NCBI RefSeq assembly: GCF_018131075.1
Contig: NZ_JAFCLS010000007.1
Coordinates: forward strand, 124,001 to 188,000
Origin: Bradyrhizobium sp. JYMT SZCCT0428
GTDB lineage: Bacteria; Pseudomonadota; Alphaproteobacteria; Rhizobiales; Xanthobacteraceae
Direction: 5' to 3'
DNA length: 64,000 nt
The position numbers were made by a program, and so were the translations under genes. Below the pieces are notes generated by a model, which did no database searches, had not been told where the DNA came from, and saw nothing but the letters and a program-made list of their open reading frames with translations. Positions 24,609 through 32,072 of the stretch are shown one piece after another (the first letter of the stretch is position 1; each line of letters begins with the position of its first letter).

Positions 24609-26396
24609 TCAGAGCGCGAAGACGTAGAGCATCGATCCCGGCTGAATCTTCTTCAGTTCGGGCGTCGAATCGATGAACCACTTGTCCCAGGCGCCGCCAA
24701 GGCCGACCAGGATGGCAAGATATTGCTTGCCGTCGACCGAGAACGTCATCGGCGGTGCGTTGACGCCGCCGCCGGTGTTGAACTCCCAGAGCTTCTGCAA
24801 CGACTTGGCATCGAGCGCCATCACCTCGCCGGATGGCTGGCCGGTGAAGACGAGATCAGACGTCGCCAGCATCCCGCCGAGATTCGGAAACGGCGTCTCC
24901 AGTTTGCCGGCGATCTTGCCTGTGGTGACGTCGATCGCCGTGACGCTGCCGGTGATCCTGAACGGCTGGCTCGGGCCACCGCCGGTCCAGAACTCCCGGG
25001 GCTTCAGCTTGTCCGGCGTCATCACCTCAACCTTGATGCGGTTGCAGCTCTCGATCACCGGGATGTACCAGAGCTTCAGATCCGGGTTGTAGGCCGTCGG
25101 CGGCCAGTTCTTGCCGCCCATGTTGCCGGGGCAGATGTCGGTTTCCATATTGGTGCGGCTTGGCGTCACCGACGCGATATAGGTCTGCACCGACTTGTTC
25201 GGGTCATACTCGATCGGCTTGCCGCTCTCCGGGTCGAGCCCCTTGGTCCAGGTGACCTTGTTGACGAACGGCAGGCCCCAAACGAATTTGCCGTTGGTTC
25301 GATCGATCGCATAGGCAAAGCCGTTGCGGTCCGCTTCGAGCGCGAGCTTGCGCGGACCGTTCGGACCGGGGATATCGACCAGCACGTTTTCCGCCACGCT
25401 GTCGTAGTCGTAGGGATCGTTCGGCGTGTGCTGATAGTGCCACTTGATCTTGCCGGTATTGGCGTCGAGCGCCAGCGAACTGTCGGTGTAGAGGTTGTCG
25501 CCCGGCCGGTACGCGTTATCCCAATCCGGCCCGGGATTGCCGACGCCCCAGATGATGGTGTCGGTCGCGGGATCGTAGGTGCCGGTCACCCAGGTCGAGC
25601 CGCCGCCGGCGGCCATCGCGTTGTTGTTGTCCTTCCAGGTTTCGCTGCCGGGCTCGCCCTTGCCGGGGATCGTATAGGTGCGCCAGACTTCCTTCTGGGT
25701 CGAAAGATCGGTGGCGGCGATCCAGCCGCGGATACCGTATTCCGCGCCGGCCACGCCTGTGATCGCCATGTTCTTGACGATCAGCGGCGCGCCGGTGATG
25801 ACCTCGCCCTTATCCGGATCGGCCACGGAGCGCTGCCAGGCGACCTGGCCGGAGTCCTTCTTGGTGGCGATCAGCCGGCCGTCCAGCGTGTGGGAAATCA
25901 CAAGATCGCCCCACAACGCGACGCCGCGATTATCGACGCCGCAACAGGCGACGGCACCCGCCCAGTCACGGTCGGTCTTGGGATCCATCTTCCAGACCAG
26001 CGCGCCTTTGCCGCCATGCGCATCGATCTTGTAGACCGAGCCCCATCCATCGGTGACGTAGAGAAAGCCGTTCTCGGCAATCGGCGTGCCTTCCAGGCCG
26101 CCATGGCTCCAGATGCCGCCGGGCTCGATGCCGCCAAGGTGCATCGTCCAGGCGACCTTCAGGTTCTTTACGGTATCGCGGTTGATCTCCTTCAGCGTGG
26201 AGAACCGGTGACCCGCATAATTCTGATGATGATGAAGCCAGTTACCGGCTTCCTTGTCGACGTTGAGCAGCCGCTGCTGATTGACCTCGTCCGCGGCGAA
26301 GACGGGCGTTACGCCCGCAGCGCTCGCGGCTGCCAATGCAACGGCAAGCAAACGGGCTCGCGTTGACGTTTTCGTATGACCTGAAGATCGCTCCAT
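24609..26396 (-). CDS. PQQ-dependent alcohol dehydrogenase, methanol/ethanol family, lanthanide type
   Basis: Periplasmic quinoprotein oxidising a primary alcohol to the aldehyde. 595 aa from ATG 26396, with AAGGAAGG upstream and a signal peptide cleaved near FA-AD (residue 35). The eight-bladed propeller is full length. The vicinal disulfide pair is present (Cys151-Cys152 in VACCGVDNRG). The catalytic Asp lies in NDPYDYDSV at residue 330, followed at +2 by Asp332, the residue that marks lanthanide-binding XoxF/ExaF/PedH enzymes; calcium-only enzymes usually have Ala or Ser there. Metal ligands AGAEYG and GVGNPGPDWD also fit. First gene of a cluster with a cytochrome c and a Cys-rich protein. 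Substrate range unknown. Confidence 0.9.
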   Translation of the reverse strand: MERSSGHTKTSTRARLLAVALAAASAAGVTPVFAADEVNQQRLLNVDKEAGNWLHHHQNYAGHRFSTLKEINRDTVKNLKVAWTMHLGGIEPGGIWSHGGLEGTPIAENGFLYVTDGWGSVYKIDAHGGKGALVWKMDPKTDRDWAGAVACCGVDNRGVALWGDLVISHTLDGRLIATKKDSGQVAWQRSVADPDKGEVITGAPLIVKNMAITGVAGAEYGIRGWIAATDLSTQKEVWRTYTIPGKGEPGSETWKDNNNAMAAGGGSTWVTGTYDPATDTIIWGVGNPGPDWDNAYRPGDNLYTDSSLALDANTGKIKWHYQHTPNDPYDYDSVAENVLVDIPGPNGPRKLALEADRNGFAYAIDRTNGKFVWGLPFVNKVTWTKGLDPESGKPIEYDPNKSVQTYIASVTPSRTNMETDICPGNMGGKNWPPTAYNPDLKLWYIPVIESCNRIKVEVMTPDKLKPREFWTGGGPSQPFRITGSVTAIDVTTGKIAGKLETPFPNLGGMLATSDLVFTGQPSGEVMALDAKSLQKLWEFNTGGGVNAPPMTFSVDGKQYLAILVGLGGAWDKWFIDSTPELKKIQPGSMLYVFAL

Positions 26397-26469
26397 GATT
26401 ATTGCCTTCCTTGTTGGAGGGTTGTTGTTGGCAGTTCATGTTGGCATTCTTGTTGGCAGTTCTTCGCGA

Positions 26470-26964
26470 TCAGGGCGTTCGCGAAATTTGCACCTCCGTT
26501 TCCTTGGTGCCGGCCTTCTGGAAAACGATGGTGCAGGTGAAGGCCTCGCCGGGGACGAGCTTCTGCCGCGTCTGCAGCAGCATGACGTGATAACCGTCCG
26601 GCTTGAGTTCGATCGTCTTGCCTTGCGGTATAGGTATCGACTTGATCTCGCGCTTCGCGGGCGCACCCTCGCCGCGATCGACGGTGTGTTTCTCGGAAAA
26701 ATTTGCAAACGGACAGCGGACGCGGAGCAAGGCATCGGCTTCGGCGGCATCGTTCTTGATCGTCATCAGCAGCGGGAGATTGATGCCGATCTCGTCGGAC
26801 GCGGGCACCGAGGCGTTGGTCACCTGCAGCGCATCACCGGCCGCGGCGAAGCCGGGCGTCAGCGCAAGTTCCAACCCAAGCCCGGCAGCAAGTCCAAGCG
26901 CCAGCAGCGGCCATCGGGAACTTGCAGGCAAGGGATGCCTTAAGGAACAGGCTGTCCGATTCAT
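26470..26964 (-). CDS. PCu(A)C-like periplasmic copper chaperone, metal site partly lost
   Basis: 164 aa from ATG 26964, preceded by GGGAGG at 9-nt spacing; the ATG three codons earlier abuts that site. Signal peptide to about residue 42. The fold of DUF461/PCuAC is clear (LLMTIKNDAAEADALL; IPQGKTIELKPDGYHVMLL). Members usually bind Cu(I) through H(M)-x10-M-x21-H-x-M. Here the first His (SEKHT) and the final HVM are present but the two middle Met ligands are missing. Upstream of the PQQ dehydrogenase in the same direction, 73 nt away, so probably the operon's first gene. Confidence 0.82.
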   Translation of the reverse strand: MNRTACSLRHPLPASSRWPLLALGLAAGLGLELALTPGFAAAGDALQVTNASVPASDEIGINLPLLMTIKNDAAEADALLRVRCPFANFSEKHTVDRGEGAPAKREIKSIPIPQGKTIELKPDGYHVMLLQTRQKLVPGEAFTCTIVFQKAGTKETEVQISRTP

Positions 26965-27340
26965 CGGCGCCATCCTCCCACGATCTTTTCTTGTTTCTTG
27001 CGTTTTAGATTACGCCCTTGGGTATTCCACTTCTTCCCAAATTGGGGCGGCGATAGGGCCGCGTGTGGAAAATGATTCCGGCAACCCGCTCGCGTGGCGT
27101 ATTTCATACCAATTCGGAGATGATCCCTTCAGCCGATCATCGCGCAACGAGGGCGGCAATCAGGACGTCGTCCCGGCCGAGTGCGCACTTGCGCACGGGG
27201 GCCGGGACCCATAACCACCAGCGGCAATTGTTTTCACGCTGGTCGTTATCTTCCGTTTCCAACAACGAGGGCCGCGGCGTATGGGTCCCCCGAAGCGCAA
27301 TTGCGCATCCGCGTTCGCCGGGACGACATCGATGGCCAAC
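26965..27340. other. Intergenic region between the PCuAC-like gene and the DUF7662 gene
   Basis: 376 bases. The first half should hold the promoter for the PCuAC/PQQ cluster but shows no clear box. The second half is filled by the repeat at 27166-27328. Confidence 0.6.
27166..27328. repeat. Intergenic palindromic repeat with two nested GC-rich palindromes
   Basis: Same family as 14641-14764. Each arm carries an extra small palindrome next to the GGG/CCC core: GTGCGCACTTGCGCAC at 27181-27196 and GCGCAATTGCGC at 27295-27306. Confidence 0.75.
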
Positions 27341-27598
27341 CTATCTCCTCACCTTCATCTTCTTGAACTTCACGCTTCTGCCGTCCGCCTGCCTTGTCGC
27401 GATGTAGCCGGCCTCGAGGCAGGCTTCGCGCTGCGGCATCTTCTCCTGCGGGCTGCGCTCGGTTTCCCACCACGAGGCCCGGTGCGCCGCGCGCGGCAGG
27501 GCGGCATCGATGATCTCCTCGATCTGTTCGAAGGTCAGCACGAATTCGGGCAGCTTCTGCTTCTTCAGATAGTCCCGCAGCAAATCGTAATCGTTCAC
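27341..27598 (-). CDS. Small conserved protein (DUF7662-like)
   Basis: 85 aa from GTG 27598, chosen because it has GGGG at 6-nt spacing and gives the usual family start NDYDLLRDYLKKQ; the longer frame to 27676 lacks a ribosome site. Core pattern FEQIEEIIDAALP then ASWWETERSP and EAGYIATR, a small mixed fold ending in a basic KKMK tail. Family is common in many bacteria; function unknown. Divergent from the diguanylate cyclase gene. Confidence 0.72.
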   Translation of the reverse strand: MNDYDLLRDYLKKQKLPEFVLTFEQIEEIIDAALPRAAHRASWWETERSPQEKMPQREACLEAGYIATRQADGRSVKFKKMKVRR

Positions 27599-27727
27599 CC
27601 GTATCCCCGTCGTTTTGCGCAATGCCGCCGATCCCGGCAACCAAGCGTTAACCGATCGGCGCATCGTTGTCGCCATTTAAGGCCGCGACAAGGTTTCCGG
27701 TGCATTCAGGATGGCTGGGAGCGGACG

Positions 27728-29221
27728 ATGCTGTTCGGACGGCGAAAAGGCATGGCCAGAAGGCGCTGGCGGCTATCAGCAAAATTGCTGATCGCCTCCT
27801 CCGTGGCGACCGTGATCGGCTTCTCCGCGATCTGCGCCAACGTGATGCTCGACATGCGGCGCGGCGAGGAAGAATTGGCCCGCCAGATGCTCGAGAACCT
27901 CGCCGCCGGCATCGACGCCGACATCGGGCGCAACATCGAGGTCTACGACCTGTCGCTGCGCGCGGTCGCCAGCAATCTGGTGATGCCGGAGATCAAGGAC
28001 GTCAGCAAGGAAATCCGCCATCTGATCCTGTTCGACCGCGCCGCCTCCGCCAAGCATTTCGGCGCGATCCAGGTATTCGACGCGTCAGGACAATTGTGGA
28101 TCGACGCTTCCTCGCTCGACCCGCGGCCGGAGAACCGCGCCGATGAAGAATATTTTACGGTCCATCGCAGCAATCCGGACGAGGGCCTGTTCGTCAGCCG
28201 CCCGATGCTGCATCGCGGCGCCTATTCGATCGTGCTGAGCCGAAGCATCAGCGACGCCGAAGGCCGCTTTCTCGGCGTGGCCGCGGGCTCGATCCGCTTC
28301 AGCTACTTCCATGAGCTGTTCGACCGATTGAACCTCAGTCCCGACGATACGATCACCGTGCTGCGCCGCGACCGCACCATCATCATGCGCAAGCCGTTCA
28401 ACCTTGACGTCATCGGTAAGAACCTGGCGACCGTGCGAACCTGGAGCGCGAACAATCTGAAGCCCACCGGGTCCTATGCTGGGCAAGGCCCCGTCGATGC
28501 GACACCCCGGCTCTATGTCCGGCGCGACAGCAGCGGTCCGCTCTATGTCGTGGTCGGAAAACCGCTCGAAGCCATCTTCCGCGTTTGGCAGCGGGAAGTG
28601 ATCCGGATCGGCGCCATCATGACCGCGCTGATCCTGTTCGTGCTCGGCACCACCTTCTTCCTCGGGCGCGAGATCAGCCGCCGCGCCCAGGCCGAGGACA
28701 AGCTCGAGGAACTTGCCACCACCGACGCGCTCACCGGCCTGAAGAACCGGCGCAAGTTCGATCTCGAGATCGATACGGAGTGGCGGCGCGCGGTGCGCAG
28801 CAGGACGCCGGTCGCGCTATTGATGATCGATGCCGATCACTTCAAATCCTACAACGACAATTATGGCCACCAGGCCGGCGACCAGGTGCTGGTCGGCATC
28901 GCGATCTGCATCTCCGACTCGGTCAGGCGCGCCGGCGATTGCGGAGCACGGTTCGGCGGCGAGGAATTCGCGGTGCTGTTGCCGGGGTTCTCGGTCTCGG
29001 AGGCACTCGCGGTCGCCGAAAACATCCGGCACAAGGTCGCGCATTGGTCTGAGGAAGAAGTCACGACCGTCAGCATCGGCGTCGCCAGCATGATGCCATC
29101 CGCCGGGCTGGACTGGCCCGACCTGATCGCGGCCGCCGACAAGGCGCTCTATGCCGCCAAGGCCAATGGCCGCAACCAGACCGTGGTCGCCAACGTTCCG
29201 CAATTGGCGATGGTGGCTTGA
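27728..29221 (+). CDS. Membrane diguanylate cyclase (dCache-GGDEF)
   Basis: Makes c-di-GMP in response to an outside signal. 497 aa from ATG 27728 with GGGAG-type site upstream. TM1 at about 18-38, a periplasmic double-Cache domain (40-290; LFVSRPMLHRGAYSIVLSR is typical), TM2 at about 298-318 and a GGDEF domain (335-490). The active motif is GGEEF and an intact RxxD inhibitory site (RAGD) stands exactly five residues before it, so product feedback is expected. Opposes the predicted phosphodiesterase at 11746. Confidence 0.93.
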   Translation: MLFGRRKGMARRRWRLSAKLLIASSVATVIGFSAICANVMLDMRRGEEELARQMLENLAAGIDADIGRNIEVYDLSLRAVASNLVMPEIKDVSKEIRHLILFDRAASAKHFGAIQVFDASGQLWIDASSLDPRPENRADEEYFTVHRSNPDEGLFVSRPMLHRGAYSIVLSRSISDAEGRFLGVAAGSIRFSYFHELFDRLNLSPDDTITVLRRDRTIIMRKPFNLDVIGKNLATVRTWSANNLKPTGSYAGQGPVDATPRLYVRRDSSGPLYVVVGKPLEAIFRVWQREVIRIGAIMTALILFVLGTTFFLGREISRRAQAEDKLEELATTDALTGLKNRRKFDLEIDTEWRRAVRSRTPVALLMIDADHFKSYNDNYGHQAGDQVLVGIAICISDSVRRAGDCGARFGGEEFAVLLPGFSVSEALAVAENIRHKVAHWSEEEVTTVSIGVASMMPSAGLDWPDLIAAADKALYAAKANGRNQTVVANVPQLAMVA

Positions 29222-29237
29222 GGCAAGCCCTATCCCC

Positions 29238-29322
29238 GTCATTGCGAGCGAAGCGAAGCAATCCACCTCTCCACGCGGGGATAGATGGATTGCTTCGTCG
29301 CAAGGGCTCCTCGCAATGACGG
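29238..29322. repeat. Intergenic inverted repeat, GTCATTGCGAGCGAAGCGAAGCAATCC type
   Basis: Complementary arms GTCATTGCGAG..GAAGCAATCCA and TGGATTGCTTC..CTCGCAATGAC separated by about 20 nt. Lies between the convergent ends of the cyclase gene and galU. Confidence 0.75.
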
Positions 29323-29344
29323 CGACAAGCCGCGGCGCGTTGGT

Positions 29345-30223
29345 CTACCGCTCCAGATACTTCTTCATCTCCGCGCGCAGGCCGTCGCGCAGATCGTCGC
29401 GGGCCATGCCGTAGGCGATGTTGGCGCGCAGGAAGCCGGGCTTGGAGCCGCAATCGTGCCGCTCGCCCTCGAACTCCAGGCCATAGAATTTTTGCGTGTT
29501 GGCGAGCGCCCGCATCGCGTCGGTGAGCTGGATCTCGCCGCCGGCGCCGCGCTCCTGCGTCTCGAGAATCTTGAAGATCTCCGGCTGCAGGATGTAGCGC
29601 CCGGTGATCGACAGGTTTGACGGCGCGGTGCCTTTCGCCGGCTTCTCCACCATGCCGTCGACCTCGAACATCTTGCCGGTGCGCTTGCCGACGCCGCAGA
29701 TGCCGTATTGATGGGTCATATCCTCCGGCACCGCCTCGACCGCGAGCACGTTGGATTTCTCACCGAGCTTGCTGGCGGCCTCGATCATCTGCGCGAGGCA
29801 GCCCGGCGTGTTCAGCACCAGTTCGTCCGGCAGCACCACCGCGAACGGTTCGTCGCCGACGATGTCGCGCGCGCACCAGACCGCATGGCCAAGACCCAGC
29901 GGCGCCTGCTGCCGGGTGAAACTGGTGGCGCCGGCGGCGGGCTGGTCGCGCGCCAGGATGTCCTGCTCGGCCTTCTTGTTGCCGCGCGCGGCGAGCGTGG
30001 TGTCGAGTTCGAACATGCGGTCGAAATGGTCCTCGATCACGCCCTTGTTGCGCCCGGTGACGAAGATGAAATGCTCGATGCCGGCTTCCTTGGCCTCGTC
30101 ATAGACGTACTGGATCAGCGGCTTGTCGACGATGGTCAGCATTTCCTTCGGCATCGCCTTGGTGGCGGGCAGGACGCGGGTGCCGAGACCGGCGACCGGG
30201 AAGACGGCTTTGCGGATTTTCAT
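29345..30223 (-). CDS. galU: UTP--glucose-1-phosphate uridylyltransferase
   Basis: Makes UDP-glucose for exopolysaccharide, LPS and trehalose/glucan synthesis in the cytosol. 292 aa, full length. Nucleotide-binding signature AGLGTRVLPATKAMPKEML (residues 11-29), then DKPLIQYVYDEA, FVTGRNKGVIEDHFD and VVLPDELVL. The C-terminal FEGERHDCGSKPGFL is also typical of GalU. Divergent from the lytic transglycosylase. Confidence 0.97.
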   Translation of the reverse strand: MKIRKAVFPVAGLGTRVLPATKAMPKEMLTIVDKPLIQYVYDEAKEAGIEHFIFVTGRNKGVIEDHFDRMFELDTTLAARGNKKAEQDILARDQPAAGATSFTRQQAPLGLGHAVWCARDIVGDEPFAVVLPDELVLNTPGCLAQMIEAASKLGEKSNVLAVEAVPEDMTHQYGICGVGKRTGKMFEVDGMVEKPAKGTAPSNLSITGRYILQPEIFKILETQERGAGGEIQLTDAMRALANTQKFYGLEFEGERHDCGSKPGFLRANIAYGMARDDLRDGLRAEMKKYLER

Positions 30224-30449
30224 GGGAGTATCGGAAGTCCCTTAAGCGTGAGGAGTATGCGTCTGATGGAACGTTGGTAGCCCGTTTGCAGCCGGGAACA
30301 AAGGCGGATGTGTGGTGCAACAAAGCCCGCTTCCCGCTTTGCGACCCCTTGCAGCGGAAAAGGGGAAGAAACAAATTCCGGCCTTTGTTAAGCTGTTGGA
30401 AACCGTGACAGGGCCTTGTGAAACGGGGATGTTGAAGGGCGGAGACGAC

Positions 30450-31874
30450 ATGCGTTGGACGGGAACCGCGGTGACCTACCGGACCGCCGCGATGATCATT
30501 GCGGTGACGCTGCTGCATGCTGTTTTTTGCACCCAGGCTTTTGCCCAATCATCCGGCAACAACGGCGTCTCGAATTTCCTCGGCAACATCTTCGGCCAGA
30601 AATCAGCCACCTCGCCGCAGGCGCAGGCAGCGCCTGCCCCGGAAGGCGCACCATCCGCCTCGCCCGCACCATCCGCACCGCCGCCCTGGAGCGGCGAAGA
30701 CGGCGGTTCGGGCCATCCTCTGATGACCGCAGCTGCGATCCGGCAGGCGGCGGCGAATTTTCAAAATTGCGTCGCTTCGATGTGGCCCGATGCCGCACGG
30801 CGTCACGTGACACAGGCGAATTTCGAACGCTTCACCGCGGACCTTTCGCCCGACCTGCGCATCATGGACCTGATGGATTCGCAGCCCGAATTCACCAAGG
30901 CGATCTGGGACTATCTCGACATCCTCGTCAATGACAACCGGCTCGCCAAGGGCCGCGAGATCCTCGCCAGGTACAAGCCGCAATTCGACGCCGCGGAAAA
31001 AGCCTATGGCGTCGACCGCTACGCCATCGCGTCGATCTGGGGCATTGAATCGAACTACTCGACGCAGATGGGCGATCGCAACGTGCTCAATTCCACCGCG
31101 ACGCTCGCCTGCATCGGCCGCCGCCAGGGCTATTTCAAGGACGAGTTCCTGACCGCGCTGGAGATCCTGAACCGCGGCGATCTGCGTCCCGAACAGATGC
31201 GTGGCTCGTGGGCCGGCGCGTTCGGGCCGACGCAGTTCATGCCGACCGCATTCAAGCGCTACGCCGTCGATGCCGATGGCGACGGCCGCCGCGACGTCGT
31301 CGACAATCCGGCCGACCTGATCGCCTCGACCGCCAACAACCTCAGGAAGGACGGCTGGCAGTCCGGTCAGACCTGGGGCTACGAGGTCGTGCTGCCCAAG
31401 GGGTTCAACTTCATGCTGGCCGACAAGGCCAAGGCGATGACGGTTGCGCAGTGGGAACAGCAGGGCCTTACGCGCGCCGGCGGCAAGCCGTTCCCGAATC
31501 CGACCGAGAAGGCCTATCTGCTGGCGCCGGCCGGGGCTGACGGGCCGGGATTCCTGATGCTGCAGAATTTCCGGGTGATCATGAAATACAACCCGGCCGA
31601 GGCCTATGCGCTGGCAATCGGGCATTTCGCCGATCGCCTGCGCGGCGGTGCGCCGTTCGTGCAGCCCTGGCCGCGGCAGGAACGGGTGCTGTCGCGGGCC
31701 GAGCGGCTGGAACTGCAGCAGCTGCTGGCCCAGCGCGGCTTCTACCGGGGCACCCCGGACGGCCAGTTCGGCGGCATGACCCGCGAGGCGCTGCGCGGCT
31801 TCCAGGCCTCGATCGGAGCCCCAGCTGACGGATTCGCCTCCTCCGACGTGCTGGAGCGGCTGCGGGGGCGTTGA
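30450..31874 (+). CDS. Lytic murein transglycosylase (SLT_2/MltB-like) with C-terminal peptidoglycan-binding domain
   Basis: Cleaves glycan strands to 1,6-anhydroMurNAc ends in the periplasm. 474 aa from ATG 30450, with GGAG at 30441; upstream in-frame codons are not needed. Signal peptide to about residue 31, Pro/Ala-rich linker, catalytic domain about 95-395 with the active Glu in WGIESNYSTQMG (near 197) and GSWAGAFGPTQFMPTAFKRY. A PG_binding_1 domain follows (about 410-470; RGFYRGTPDGQFGGMTREAL). Monocistronic. Confidence 0.93.
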   Translation: MRWTGTAVTYRTAAMIIAVTLLHAVFCTQAFAQSSGNNGVSNFLGNIFGQKSATSPQAQAAPAPEGAPSASPAPSAPPPWSGEDGGSGHPLMTAAAIRQAAANFQNCVASMWPDAARRHVTQANFERFTADLSPDLRIMDLMDSQPEFTKAIWDYLDILVNDNRLAKGREILARYKPQFDAAEKAYGVDRYAIASIWGIESNYSTQMGDRNVLNSTATLACIGRRQGYFKDEFLTALEILNRGDLRPEQMRGSWAGAFGPTQFMPTAFKRYAVDADGDGRRDVVDNPADLIASTANNLRKDGWQSGQTWGYEVVLPKGFNFMLADKAKAMTVAQWEQQGLTRAGGKPFPNPTEKAYLLAPAGADGPGFLMLQNFRVIMKYNPAEAYALAIGHFADRLRGGAPFVQPWPRQERVLSRAERLELQQLLAQRGFYRGTPDGQFGGMTREALRGFQASIGAPADGFASSDVLERLRGR

Positions 31875-31910
31875 AAGCGTTTTCGGGCAACGTGGAAACC
31901 GGTCAAAACG
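31875..31910 (+). repeat. Partial copy of the AAGCGTTTTC repeat
   Basis: AAGCGTTTTCGGGCAACGTG and the following GGAAACCGGTCAAAACG match, with a gap, the copies at 58539-58600 and 35670-35731. Begins right at the stop codon of the transglycosylase gene. Confidence 0.5.
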
Positions 31911-32072
31911 AAAAACAGCCCGGTTTGCTCCAAAAGTAACCCTGTAGTGCACATTTTCGTGCCGCCCTTGACGGGTGTGGCCGTTGCCCGATTTATGGCA
32001 AGGAATATGCCCGCTTGCGGCCTGATTCAGCTATTATAACTGCGCCTTTACAACCCATTGCGACCGAGCCGG

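Noticed and set aside
24126..26366. 746-codon open frame on the plus strand
   Set aside because: Shadow of the PQQ dehydrogenase and cytochrome genes; typical for high-GC coding DNA.
27281..27727. Upstream extension of the diguanylate cyclase
   Set aside because: It runs through a repeat and antisense to the DUF7662 gene; ATG 27728 has a ribosome site and TM1.
30312..30449. Upstream extension of the lytic transglycosylase
   Set aside because: It would place 46 residues before a clear signal peptide that has its own ribosome site.
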